Assembly: GCA_045617725.1 (NCBI GenBank)
Contig: JAZLJD010000032.1
Location: 1 to 27,041, forward strand
Source: JAZLJD01 sp045617725
GTDB taxonomy: Bacteria; Bacillota; Clostridia; Lachnospirales; Lachnospiraceae
DNA: 27,041 bases
Direction of reading: 5' to 3'
The notes beneath the pieces are model-generated. The model worked only from the letters and a program-made list of their open reading frames with translations, searched no databases and had not been told where the DNA came from. This document shows positions 1 through 7,321 of the stretch, one piece after another; position 1 is the stretch's first letter; each line of letters begins with the position of its first letter. A program made the translations under genes and the position numbers.

Positions 1-291
1 CCCTCTTTGATCCACTTCATATCGAACTGCATTCCAAATCCCCGGTGCTATCTGCCATTCGTCAATAAGATGTGGAACTTCTCCCTCAAGAAGAGCAGAT
101 GGTTTAATTCTTGCCATTTGTTGATATTGTTCTGTCATATCTGGACGATCCATCTCTATAAAGCTTTTGGCCAGATGTTTTGCAGATGTTGTTTTCCCAC
201 ACCACTTTGGACCCTCAATTAATACAGCTCCTTTTGATTCCAAATGTTCTTCCAATACTTTATCTGATATTCTTGAATAATATTCCTTCAT
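1..291 (-). CDS. AAA ATPase with predicted DUF4143 C-terminus (N-terminal part only)
   Basis: The first 97 residues of an ATP-binding protein are visible; the rest lies beyond the left edge. The protein begins MKEYYSRISDKVLEEHLE, then has a Walker A motif (GPKWCGKTTSA, residues about 28-38) and a Walker B-like strand (HLIDEWQ, about 78-84). This spacing and the 'GPKWCGKT' wording are typical of the AAA_14/DUF4143 ATPases common in gut Firmicutes, whose cellular role is not established. The start is set by an ATG at 291 preceded by GGGAGG at good spacing. A promoter with repeat units lies upstream. The C-terminal DUF4143 domain is inferred from the family and is not seen. Confidence 0.85.
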   Translation of the reverse strand, partial: MKEYYSRISDKVLEEHLESKGAVLIEGPKWCGKTTSAKHLAKSFIEMDRPDMTEQYQQMARIKPSALLEGEVPHLIDEWQIAPGIWNAVRYEVDQRG

Positions 292-339
292 ACACCCTCC
301 CTTAATCAACTTATAATAATTCTATTTCATCCGTTGTTT

Positions 340-396
340 CGAGTGTTTGGCTTATTTCCATTCGAGTATTTGGCTTTATTTTAATCGAGTATACGG
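340..396. repeat. Three direct repeats with 23-bp period overlapping the ATPase promoter
   Basis: Units begin with CGAG at 340, 363 and 386, exactly 23 bp apart. The first two share CGAGT(G/A)TTTGGCTT plus a T-rich tail. The third is shorter (CGAGTATACGG) and falls between the -35 and -10 hexamers of the promoter. A period close to two helical turns plus overlap with a promoter suggests a regulator binding in cis. No regulator gene is visible. Confidence 0.7.
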
Positions 397-407
397 ATAA
401 GTGTCAA
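378..407 (-). promoter_or_regulatory. SigA-type promoter of the AAA ATPase gene
   Basis: On the minus strand TTGACA (407-402) is followed after 17-18 bp by TTAAAA/TAAAAT (384-378). It reads towards the ATPase start about 90 bp away. One copy of a 23-bp repeat sits in the spacer and two more sit just downstream, so the repeats are placed as operators would be. This is inferred from the consensus match only. Confidence 0.6.
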
Positions 408-427
408 TATCATAATGTAGCAGTCAA

Positions 428-564
428 GAAAAGTAGACACGAAAATGTTTTTTCTTATTTCATTTTTTCAAAAGTACAACACTCACCACATTTTAACAGT
501 TTTGTTTTTTCAAAAGTAGACACAGAGCGTATTTTTTACCCTTTCTCCTTTCAAAATTAGACAC
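428..564. repeat. Four copies of CAAAAGTAGACAC at 41-42-bp spacing
   Basis: Copies start at 428 (GAAAAGTAGACAC), 469 (degenerate, CAAAAGTACAACAC), 511 (CAAAAGTAGACAC) and 552 (CAAAATTAGACAC). Successive starts are 41, 42 and 41 bp apart, about four helical turns. Repeated internal sites like this are known at the ends of IS21-family elements, where they are transposase-binding sites. No transposase gene is present here, so this may be a solo end or relic. The intervening DNA is AT-rich and non-coding. Confidence 0.65.
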
Positions 565-701
565 ATCCTCTAGATATGCCTGTTTACGGCGTTTCTGGAC
601 GAATTTAGGTTCTTCATACAGAAAAAAGCGAGTTAATATGAGAAATCTCCCATTTTAATTTGTTCTAAATCTTGACAGAGGACCACTTCGCGACATGATA
701 A

Positions 702-770
702 GGTGCTTCGCACCATGATATGAAATGCTGCATTCATGCGCCGCAGGCGCATTTCATGCCCGCAGGGCAT
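702..770. repeat. Three small tandem hairpins with ATTTCATG spacers
   Basis: Perfect short palindromes occur at 702-714 (GGTGCTTCGCACC), 736-752 and 756-770 (ATGCCCGCAGGGCAT). They are separated by ATTTCATG-like spacers. No reading frame covers them. They look like a small repeat family of intergenic hairpins, perhaps debris of a mobile element. The stretch 565-701 holds no gene that I can support. Confidence 0.6.
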
Positions 771-775
771 TTCAT

Positions 776-842
776 TGTTGAAACCGTCTGCCTCAAAGCT
801 CTTCAGTTATCCTTACGTGACATCAGGCAGACGGTTTCAACA
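776..842. repeat. Perfect 18-bp inverted repeat spanning the 3' end of the rlmD-like gene
   Basis: Positions 776-793 are the exact reverse complement of 825-842, with a 31-nt loop. The right arm lies inside the coding sequence, over the codons of the conserved C-terminal HVETVCL motif. The left arm lies beyond the stop codon. No T-run follows in the direction of transcription, so it is not a standard intrinsic terminator. The 3' ends of RNA uracil methyltransferase genes are known integration sites for some streptococcal ICEs, so an attachment-site origin is one option. Confidence 0.7.
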
Positions 843-1948
843 TGTTCCGTCAGCGGAAAGAGGTCCACGGGGCAGAGATGCTCGATGCGGTAGTCGCTCT
901 TTCCAAGGAGATACTTAAGGTCGCGGACCTGCGTGTCAGGGCCGCAGGAAATGTAAACGATGCGGCTCGGTTTCAGGCGAATCACCGCATCCATGAACCG
1001 CTCGGTAGAGCCGCTGCGCGGAGGGTCCATAAAGACGACATCCACCTTTCCCTCGTAATTTAACATGAATTCGGTGGCGTCGCCCTGCACGAAGCGTGCG
1101 TTTTTGATGCCATTGTTTTTGGCGCCCAAAGCGGCGTCCTTCACGGCGTCCCGGTTCAGCTCGACGCCGATAACCTCCTTCGCCTTCCCTGATGCCAGCA
1201 TTCCGATCGTGCCGATGCCGCAGTAGGTATCCAGTACCGTTTCTTTGCCCGTAAGGTGGGCGTATTCGATGGCCTTTTCGTAGAGAACGGCGGTCTGCGC
1301 GTGATTGATCTGGTAGAAGGACTGCGGCGATAAGCGGAACGTAAGTCCCATGAGGCGGTCCTTTATGAATCCGGGGCCAAAAAGAACGATGTCACGGGTT
1401 CCCAGTACCATCGTCGTATCCTTATCGTTTACGTTAAGTACAATGGACGTAATCTCCGGATGCAGCTTACGAACGGCCTTCACAAAGTTGTTTTTGGACG
1501 GCAAAATCGGGCTCGCAGCGACCAATATGAGCAGATACTCGCCGGTTTCTTCGGCAACACGGACCAAAATGTGTTTCAAAAGCCCGTACCCGCTCTTTTC
1601 GTTGTAAATCGTATATTTGAAGCTTTTGATAAGGGCGGCAACATCCGCCATAATGCGGTCCGCCACGCTGTTTTCAATCAGACACTCCGGGACCCGTACA
1701 ACACGATGCGAGCCGGCCTCGTAAACGCCGGTGTAGATATCCCCGCTTTTGTCGCGCGTAAGGACACCGTGCACCTTGTTACGGTAATGATACGGATTCT
1801 CCGCACCGCATATCGGCTCGGGCACGGCCAGGCCCTTAAATAAGTGCTCCATATTTTTTTGCTTTTGGGCAAGCTGCTCCGCATACGGAATCGCGCTCAT
1901 CGAACAACCGCCGCATTTCGCCGCGTAGGGGCAATTCAGCTGCTTCAT
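803..1948 (-). CDS. rlmD: 23S rRNA (uracil-C5)-methyltransferase, RlmD/RumA family
   Basis: A 381-residue SAM-dependent methyltransferase that makes 5-methyluridine in RNA. Visible features are an N-terminal Fe-S cysteine set (C6, C12, C15), SAM motif I VLDTYCGIGTIG (238-249), motif IV DVVFMDPPRSGS (303-314), the catalytic cysteine in YISCGP (C335), and the C-terminal Glu in TEHVETV (E371) that acts as a base in this family. The N-terminal TRAM domain of longer members is missing; short TRAM-less members exist in Firmicutes. The ATG overlaps the EamA gene stop by 4 bp (ATGA), so translation is probably coupled. Exact target (U1939, U747 or tRNA) cannot be told from sequence. The 3' end takes part in an 18-bp inverted repeat. 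Confidence 0.93.
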   Translation of the reverse strand: MKQLNCPYAAKCGGCSMSAIPYAEQLAQKQKNMEHLFKGLAVPEPICGAENPYHYRNKVHGVLTRDKSGDIYTGVYEAGSHRVVRVPECLIENSVADRIMADVAALIKSFKYTIYNEKSGYGLLKHILVRVAEETGEYLLILVAASPILPSKNNFVKAVRKLHPEITSIVLNVNDKDTTMVLGTRDIVLFGPGFIKDRLMGLTFRLSPQSFYQINHAQTAVLYEKAIEYAHLTGKETVLDTYCGIGTIGMLASGKAKEVIGVELNRDAVKDAALGAKNNGIKNARFVQGDATEFMLNYEGKVDVVFMDPPRSGSTERFMDAVIRLKPSRIVYISCGPDTQVRDLKYLLGKSDYRIEHLCPVDLFPLTEHVETVCLMSRKDN

Positions 1949-2844
1949 TCCGCTTTCTCCTTACGTCCCACAGGCAAATCTCCTGCCAGCAGGGCGCCAA
2001 TAATTAATGCCGCACCAATCCACTGCCATACATTCATGGTTTCCTTGAGCACAAAAACGGACAGCAGGATGGCGGTCACGGGGTCAATATAGCTGCAGAG
2101 GGCCACCGTTCCGGCCTTCAGATTCGTCATGGCAAAAAAGTATAAAAAGTAAGCAAGGCCCGTATACACAAAGCCGAGCAAGAGAAGAAGCGGCAAATCC
2201 GCCTTCATGGTCTCTGTGGGAAGACCGTCGTTTTTCAAAATGGTGTACGGAAGCAGTACAAGGCCCGCACTCAAAAGCTGATAAGCTGTCTTTTTCAGCA
2301 CATCGATATCCGTCATGTAGCGGTTCAGAATCATAACGAAGGCATACAGAATCGCAGCCGCGAACGCCCAGAGCATGCCCACGCTGTTTCGGTTTTCGTC
2401 GCCCAAATCCTGAAGATTCGAAATAAGCACGGTTCCGACAAGTGCCACGAGAATGCACAGGATTTTCTTAAGGCCCAACCTCTCTTTCAGGATAAGCGGT
2501 GACAAAATCATGACAAACACAGGCGCCAGATAGTAAATCACCGTCGTCTCGGAAACGCTGATATAGTCATATGCTTCGAAAAAGCACACCCAGTTAATAC
2601 CGATGGCGGCGCCGCTCACAAACACCAGGATGGCCGTTCGCTTCGAGGTCTTCTGTTTCTTTTTGGCACCGAGGAAGCTCTTAATCAGGATGATGACAAA
2701 AAGGATGGCCGTGCCGAGGACCGCTCTTGTGAGGGAAAGGACCTCCGATGGGCAGGATGTGTGACGCGCAATCAGGCTGATACTTCCGAAGATCAGCATG
2801 GATACGATGAGGCTCAGCCCCGAAAAAAAGGATTTATTTTTCAT
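1945..2844 (-). CDS. EamA (DMT superfamily) transporter
   Basis: A 299-residue integral membrane protein with about ten hydrophobic segments and the two tandem EamA repeats of drug/metabolite transporters. The first repeat starts at MKNKSFFSGLSLIVSMLIF and the second near SVGMLWAFAAAILYAFV. A motif of the first repeat, SVSETTVIYYLAPVFVMILSPLILKE (broken across the fourth segment), is typical. The substrate is unknown; family members export amino acids or other small metabolites. I chose the ATG at 2844 rather than a longer frame because GGAGGG lies just before it. The start overlaps the end of the radical SAM gene by 11 bp, and the stop overlaps the rlmD-like start. Confidence 0.9.
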   Translation of the reverse strand: MKNKSFFSGLSLIVSMLIFGSISLIARHTSCPSEVLSLTRAVLGTAILFVIILIKSFLGAKKKQKTSKRTAILVFVSGAAIGINWVCFFEAYDYISVSETTVIYYLAPVFVMILSPLILKERLGLKKILCILVALVGTVLISNLQDLGDENRNSVGMLWAFAAAILYAFVMILNRYMTDIDVLKKTAYQLLSAGLVLLPYTILKNDGLPTETMKADLPLLLLLGFVYTGLAYFLYFFAMTNLKAGTVALCSYIDPVTAILLSVFVLKETMNVWQWIGAALIIGALLAGDLPVGRKEKAE

Positions 2845-3745
2845 GGATAACACCCTCCAGTGTAAATGGCGGAATGAAGCTTTCCGAGGCAGATTCGCCT
2901 TCCTGGATGAAAGCATTCACAACGCCCATATTTAGAGCATAATCAACAAGTCGGTTATAATGCATGGCCTTGACGCGATGGGCAAGTTCCGGGAAATCCC
3001 CGTTCTCGCAGATGTGCGGCATGGGCGTATACTGGCTCATTAGACTTATGTAAACCGAATCGCCATAGGTTTCGTACAGATACCGCACTACTGCCTTGGA
3101 ATCCGCAAGTCCGCCGGGAAGCAGGAGATGCCGCACGATCACACCGCTGCGCATCATGCCATCCTCCGCAAACAGCGGAACAGGCACCTGCCGATGCATT
3201 TCGCTAAGGGCCTCCATCGCCCGCTTGGGATAATCCGCCACTTTGGAATATTTAAGGCCCCGTTGCTCGTCCATGTACTTAAAGTCGGGAAGGTAAATGT
3301 CCACAAGACCTTCCAGCGATTTAAGGCTCTCCACGCTTTCATACCCTCCGCAGTTGTAGACAATGGGAAGGTCGAGGCCCTGCTCTTTGGCCTTAAGAAG
3401 TGCCCTACGTATTCCGGGGACAAAATGGGTCGGCGTAACCAGGTTGATGTTCTGAGCGCCCTTTTCCTTAAGCTCGAAGAAGATCTCCGTAAGGCGCTCC
3501 TCCGTGATGGTAAGGCCGAAGCCTTCTGCGCTGATATCGTGGTTCTGGCAATATACGCAGCGCAGGTTGCAGCCTGAGAAAAACACGGTACCGCTGCCCC
3601 GATTGCCCGAAATGCAGGGTTCCTCCCACATATGAAGTGCGGCGCGGGCTATCTTTATATCATTGCTTTGCCCGCAGACACCGACCTGCCCGGCTCCGCG
3701 GTCTGCTTCGCAGCCGCGCGGGCACAAACTACATCTTCTATCCAT
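2834..3745 (-). CDS. PflX-type radical SAM protein
   Basis: A 303-residue radical SAM protein of the COG1313 group, related to pyruvate formate-lyase activating enzyme; its target is not known. The radical SAM cluster motif CNLRCVYC gives C59, C63 and C66. A separate N-terminal set, CSLCPRGC plus a later Cys (C5, C8, C12, C24), may bind metal or a second cluster. I chose the ATG at 3745 because AAAGGA lies 5 nt upstream. A GTG at 3781 is also in frame, but it falls inside the terminal arm of the palindromic element. The gene heads the radical SAM / EamA / rlmD-like overlapping set, and its 5' region abuts that element. Confidence 0.88.
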   Translation of the reverse strand: MDRRCSLCPRGCEADRGAGQVGVCGQSNDIKIARAALHMWEEPCISGNRGSGTVFFSGCNLRCVYCQNHDISAEGFGLTITEERLTEIFFELKEKGAQNINLVTPTHFVPGIRRALLKAKEQGLDLPIVYNCGGYESVESLKSLEGLVDIYLPDFKYMDEQRGLKYSKVADYPKRAMEALSEMHRQVPVPLFAEDGMMRSGVIVRHLLLPGGLADSKAVVRYLYETYGDSVYISLMSQYTPMPHICENGDFPELAHRVKAMHYNRLVDYALNMGVVNAFIQEGESASESFIPPFTLEGVIHEK

Positions 3746-3759
3746 CTGCATCCTTTCAG

Positions 3760-4225
3760 TGGGGACGGGGGTTTCTGTCACATTAAAGCGCTAAAGCGGC
3801 CTCCGCAGAACACGCCGGGCGACGAATATGCCTTCCGGGTTCCGCCCCGGCGAGAACGAATTCTCCCGGCCACACAGCCCCGGCGAGAAGCAATTACATA
3901 TAGGGTGAATCGATTCACGCAGAGTTATAGGTTTTCTTAGTGTTTTGTAGACGCGCAGCAACGGCCGACCCGGATGGTCGGCCGAGGCCGATACGCGACA
4001 CGGACGGCACGTAGAGGCCGGTTGCGTCACTTGCAGAGGTCTTTCCAAAACACTTAGAAAACCATAACTCGTAGTGTGATTCGCCCTATATGTAATTGTT
4101 CGAGTCGGTCGGCGTGGCCGGGAGGATTCGTTCGAGCCGGGCAGCGGAGTCCGGAAGGCAGATTCTCGCCCTCCGCCTGCGGAGGCCGCTTTAGCGCTTT
4201 AATGTGACAGAAACCCCCGTCCCCA
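3760..4225. mobile_element. 466-bp palindromic repeat element with 49-bp perfect terminal inverted repeats
   Basis: Positions 3760-3808 are the exact reverse complement of 4177-4225. Inside, weaker inverted similarity continues to the centre: for example CATATAGGGTGAATC near 3897 faces GATTCGCCCTATATG near 4079, and flanking GTTTTCT/AGAAAAC segments also pair. A local hairpin (CGGCCGACCCGG...GGTCGGCCG) sits near 3962-3984. The element has no credible coding frame. It begins 15 bp before the radical SAM start and ends 1 bp after the stop of the ABC ATPase gene. A second copy occupies 26925-27041 and runs off the window. The GGGGACGG...TGTCA termini resemble REP-like sequences handled by Y1 (RAYT) transposases; that link is inferred. 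Confidence 0.8.
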
Positions 4226-4226
4226 T

Positions 4227-4985
4227 TTATTCACCCTTCATCTTGCCGATAAAGGTCTTTACTCTTTCATTCTTTGTGTTGAACAACTCGTCCGGCGTGC
4301 CCTGCTCCACAATCACGCCACCTTCCATAAAGATGATGCGGTCGGAAATCTCCCGCGCGAACTGCATCTCATGGGTTACGATAATCATGGTCATCTTCTC
4401 TTTGGCAAGCTCCTTGATAACCTTCAGAACCTCCGCGGTCAGCTCGGGATCCAGTGCACTGGTCGGCTCATCGAAAAAAAGAAGCTTGGGTTGCAACGCA
4501 AGTGCTCTTGCAATGGAAACACGCTGTTGCTGACCACCCGAAAGCTGGCAGGGATAAGCGTCCTTTTTGTCCTCGAGGCCCAGCTTCTTAAGAAGGGCCA
4601 TACAGCGACGGTCTGCTTCCTCCTTGGGAATCTTCTGCACGCTGACAAGGGCGTCCGTGACATTTTTATATACACTGTAATGCGGAAACAGGTTGAAATT
4701 CTGGAACACAAGGCCGTACTGCTTCTGAATCTCGTGAAGTTCTTTTTTGCCTGCATAGACGGAAACGCCGTCGGTATCGTGCGCCGCATATTCGCCGCAG
4801 TAGATAAGGTCGCCGCCGTCCATACGTTCAAGCATGGTCGCGCAACGAAGCACAGTGGACTTACCGCTTCCGGAAGGGCCTATGATGGACACAACCTCGC
4901 CCTCGGAAACCGAAAGGGAAATGTCCTTTATGACCTCGAGCTCGTCGAAGGTCTTCTTCAAATGATTAATCTCAAGAATCTTCAT
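4227..4985 (-). CDS. Polar amino-acid ABC transporter, ATP-binding protein
   Basis: A 252-residue ABC ATPase of the PAAT (GlnQ/HisP/ArtP) family that powers amino-acid uptake from the cytoplasmic face. Visible motifs are Walker A GPSGSGKST, the Q-loop (VFQNFNLFPH), signature LSGGQQQRVSIARAL, Walker B LLFFDEPTSALDP, and the switch His (IIVTHEM). Length is normal. A 16-residue stretch around AAHDTDGVSVYAGKKEL between Walker A and the Q-loop is typical of this subfamily. Its ATG follows the permease stop by 9 bp, so the two are co-transcribed. The stop codon is almost fused to the palindromic element. The substrate cannot be assigned beyond polar amino acid. Confidence 0.95.
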   Translation of the reverse strand: MKILEINHLKKTFDELEVIKDISLSVSEGEVVSIIGPSGSGKSTVLRCATMLERMDGGDLIYCGEYAAHDTDGVSVYAGKKELHEIQKQYGLVFQNFNLFPHYSVYKNVTDALVSVQKIPKEEADRRCMALLKKLGLEDKKDAYPCQLSGGQQQRVSIARALALQPKLLFFDEPTSALDPELTAEVLKVIKELAKEKMTMIIVTHEMQFAREISDRIIFMEGGVIVEQGTPDELFNTKNERVKTFIGKMKGE

Positions 4986-4994
4986 AACGACCTC

Positions 4995-5642
4995 CTATTG
5001 ATAGTAGTTGAGTTTCTTTTCAATGCGTTCCATGACAAAAGCAACCGCATAATTGAACACGTAATAGAACACGCCGGCCACAAACAACGGAATCAGGGAA
5101 GACTCTGCCGCCGTGATACGCTTGGCGGTCGTAAACATTTCGGAAATGGTCAGCACCTGCGAAAGAGAAGTATCCTTAACAAGGGTAATCGTCTCATTCG
5201 TAACGGGCGGCATAATACGCTTAATCACCTGCGGAAGAATAATCTTCACAAAGGTCTGGGTCTTGGAATAGCCCAGCACTCTGGCGGCCTCGTACTGTCC
5301 CTTGGGGATGGACTCAATACCCGAGCGGTAAATCTCGGCGAAATACGCGGCATAGTTCAGCACAAACGCAATAATGACTGCGGTGAAATCGAAGCCGCGG
5401 AGGCTCATGCCGAATATATAATGGGGACCAAAATATACGACGATCAGCTGCAGCATAAGCGGCGTGCCACGCATGATGGAGATATAAACTTTGAAAATAG
5501 TACGTACAATCGCGTTCTTCGACATTCGGCCAAAAGCAATCAGAAGGCCGAGCGGCAGCGAAAGAATCAGCGTCAATAAGAAGATTTCCAGCGTGGTCAG
5601 GAAACCACTGCCCAGTTGAAGCAGCATGGTCTGTAGTGTCAT
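4995..5642 (-). CDS. Polar amino-acid ABC transporter, permease
   Basis: A 215-residue membrane permease of the HisM/GlnP type with about five transmembrane segments. The cytoplasmic EAA loop is seen as GQYEAARVLGYSKTQTFVKI, which docks on the ATPase. I chose the ATG at 5642 (MTLQTMLLQLGSGFLTTLE) because GGAGAG lies 7 nt before it. The longer frame to 5729 would read through a terminator-like hairpin and has no ribosome binding site. With one permease gene, the channel is probably a homodimer. It sits between the binding protein and the ATPase in one operon. Confidence 0.94.
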   Translation of the reverse strand: MTLQTMLLQLGSGFLTTLEIFLLTLILSLPLGLLIAFGRMSKNAIVRTIFKVYISIMRGTPLMLQLIVVYFGPHYIFGMSLRGFDFTAVIIAFVLNYAAYFAEIYRSGIESIPKGQYEAARVLGYSKTQTFVKIILPQVIKRIMPPVTNETITLVKDTSLSQVLTISEMFTTAKRITAAESSLIPLFVAGVFYYVFNYAVAFVMERIEKKLNYYQ

Positions 5643-5658
5643 AAATAACTCTCCATAA

Positions 5659-5698
5659 CAAAAATTACGCAAAGCGGCGCGAAACCACTTTGCGTAAT
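5659..5698 (-). terminator. Attenuator hairpin between binding protein and permease genes
   Basis: On the minus strand an 11-bp perfect stem (ATTACGCAAAG / CTTTGCGTAAT, 5698-5688 with 5674-5664) is followed directly by a T-run. It lies after the binding protein stop and before the permease ribosome binding site. Such a partial terminator would leave more binding protein mRNA than permease/ATPase mRNA, matching the usual stoichiometry of these importers. Confidence 0.8.
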
Positions 5699-5713
5699 CC
5701 ATTCTATCAAATA

Positions 5714-6502
5714 TTATTCGCCAAGGCAAATAGCATCTTCGTCAATATCGTACTTTTGTGCAACGGTTGCTACGGTGCCATCCTTGTACATCTCCATAAG
5801 GGTCTTCTCAATCTGATCCTTCAAAGCTGTATTGCCCTTCTTAAAGCCGATACCGTACTGCTCTGCAGATAAGTAATCCTCCAAGATTGCGAAGGTGCCG
5901 GCATCTCTTTTGGCCATCTGTGCCTTTGCAACGCCTATATCAATGGCAAGTGCATCGATTCCGCCTGCTGCAAGGTCCTCAAATGCGATAACGTAGCTGT
6001 CATATTCCTTTACGGACTCAAAGCCTGCGTAGGTGTCAGCGTAATCATCAGCCTTGATTGCATCAAGTGCTGCGGAAGCCTTCTGAACACCGACAATCTT
6101 ACCTGCAAGGTCAGCCTGGCTTGCAATACCGCTGCCTGCTGCTACAACATATACCTGGCTGTTATTGATGTAAGCCTTGCTCCAGGTGTAGTCATCCTCA
6201 CGACCGTTAATGGTGAAACCGTTCCAGATGCAATCGATCTCGCCGGACTCGATTAAAGCATCCTTCGTATCCCAGTCAATCGGTTTCTTTACCAGGGTAA
6301 AGCCAAGACGGTTGCAAGCTTCCTGTGCAAGATCCAGGTCAAAGCCTACATACTCACCGTTCTCATTCATGTAACCGAACGGAGGGAACTCTGCGTCGAA
6401 GCCAACAACAAACTCATCTGCTGCCTTGTCACCGCAACCGAACAGGGTTGCTACCATTGCAACTACTGCGAAAAGTGCAGTAATCTTCTTCATACTCTTC
6501 AT
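5714..6502 (-). CDS. Polar amino-acid ABC transporter, substrate-binding lipoprotein
   Basis: A 262-residue SBP_bac_3 family lipoprotein. It has a short basic start and a hydrophobic signal ending in a lipobox (TLFGC, lipidated Cys about residue 23), so the mature protein is anchored outside the membrane. Ligand-site signatures include VGFDAEFPPFGYMNENGEYVGF (residues about 33-54, split around FPPFGY) and DCIWNGFTINGRE. The ATG at 6502 is favoured over the ATG three codons later, because AAGGAA lies 7 nt upstream of the first. It is the first gene of the transporter operon, with a strong promoter just upstream and a hairpin attenuator just downstream. Confidence 0.95.
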   Translation of the reverse strand: MKSMKKITALFAVVAMVATLFGCGDKAADEFVVGFDAEFPPFGYMNENGEYVGFDLDLAQEACNRLGFTLVKKPIDWDTKDALIESGEIDCIWNGFTINGREDDYTWSKAYINNSQVYVVAAGSGIASQADLAGKIVGVQKASAALDAIKADDYADTYAGFESVKEYDSYVIAFEDLAAGGIDALAIDIGVAKAQMAKRDAGTFAILEDYLSAEQYGIGFKKGNTALKDQIEKTLMEMYKDGTVATVAQKYDIDEDAICLGE

Positions 6503-6547
6503 GTTAATTTCCTTTCCTGCATGTCATTTTTGCGCACATGCCTTGCT

Positions 6548-6576
6548 ATTATACTGAAACTGCCGCCATATTTCAA
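6548..6576 (-). promoter_or_regulatory. SigA promoter of the amino-acid transporter operon
   Basis: On the minus strand TTGAAA (6576-6571), a 17-bp spacer and a perfect TATAAT (6553-6548) lie about 45 bp ahead of the binding protein ATG. The -35 box overlaps the stop codon of the upstream HAD gene. Confidence 0.8.
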
Positions 6577-7271
6577 GTAGCTACACGTGGACTATCCTCA
6601 AATCGTTCCGCTGCTTCCTGCATTACTGTTTCAAAGAATTCCCTAACCTTATTTAAATCTTCAAATATGAAAGCCGCTTTTCCCCGAATCTCCTCATCCG
6701 GTGCCAAAAGGTCCGGCACCATAATTGGTATCATTCCGGCATTCGCTGCCGCGCGAATTCCATTAAAAGAGTCCTCAATTACATAAGCTTCTTCGGGCGC
6801 GATTCCCAATTCAAAAGCGGCTTTCAGAAAGATGTCCGGAGCAGGTTTGCTTTTTTCAACCATATCTCCTCCGATGATTACATCAAAATACTTGGAAAGT
6901 CCGGCATCCCGGATTTCTTCCGTCACGGCTCCGACACGTGTTGATGACGCCAACGCCACCTTAACATTATTTTCCTTTAGGTATTGCAAAAGAGAAACTG
7001 CGCCGGTCTTGATGGGAAGCTTCCCGCCATCGTATTTTGCATGAAATCCTCTGGAGGTTTCCTTGGCAAATACATCATAATCGTACTTATCGCCGTAGTG
7101 CTCATAGAAAATCTCGCGCGTTCTTTGGGCATTAACCCCTATACATTTCATATAGGGAATTTCTATGTCATCAATATTATATTTTTGAGCCAAATCCAGC
7201 CATTCCTGAAAAACAGCCCGTTCGGAGTCAAATATCACACCATCCATATCAAAAATTACTGCCTGAACCAT
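6573..7271 (-). CDS. HAD-family phosphatase, beta-phosphoglucomutase-like
   Basis: A 232-residue HAD hydrolase with a C1-type helical cap. Motif I is FDMDGVIFDSE (D8 nucleophile, D10 acid/base), motif II ALASST (near 103-108), motif III the Lys in KSKPAPDIF, and motif IV VIEDSFNGI (E-D pair). The arrangement matches the beta-phosphoglucomutase/YcjU/phosphatase group, so it dephosphorylates a small sugar phosphate or similar metabolite. The substrate cannot be read from sequence. The ATG at 7271 has AGAGGTGA about 6 nt upstream. It follows the RlmI-like gene by 50 bp in the same direction and probably shares its transcript. Confidence 0.9.
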   Translation of the reverse strand: MVQAVIFDMDGVIFDSERAVFQEWLDLAQKYNIDDIEIPYMKCIGVNAQRTREIFYEHYGDKYDYDVFAKETSRGFHAKYDGGKLPIKTGAVSLLQYLKENNVKVALASSTRVGAVTEEIRDAGLSKYFDVIIGGDMVEKSKPAPDIFLKAAFELGIAPEEAYVIEDSFNGIRAAANAGMIPIMVPDLLAPDEEIRGKAAFIFEDLNKVREFFETVMQEAAERFEDSPRVAT

Positions 7272-7321
7272 GCTCTCACCTCTAATTGCTACTTTTATAG
7301 CGGATGTAAATAATCAGAAAA

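Noticed and set aside
3746..3781. GTG start that would extend the radical SAM protein by 12 residues (MTETPVPT...)
   Set aside because: These codons lie in or next to the terminal repeat of the palindromic element and lack a ribosome binding site; the ATG at 3745 has AAAGGA at proper spacing.
4371..5579. Long plus-strand frame of 402 codons opposite the ABC transporter genes
   Set aside because: It is antisense to two clear ABC genes and its protein is His/Arg/Leu-rich without any family motif.
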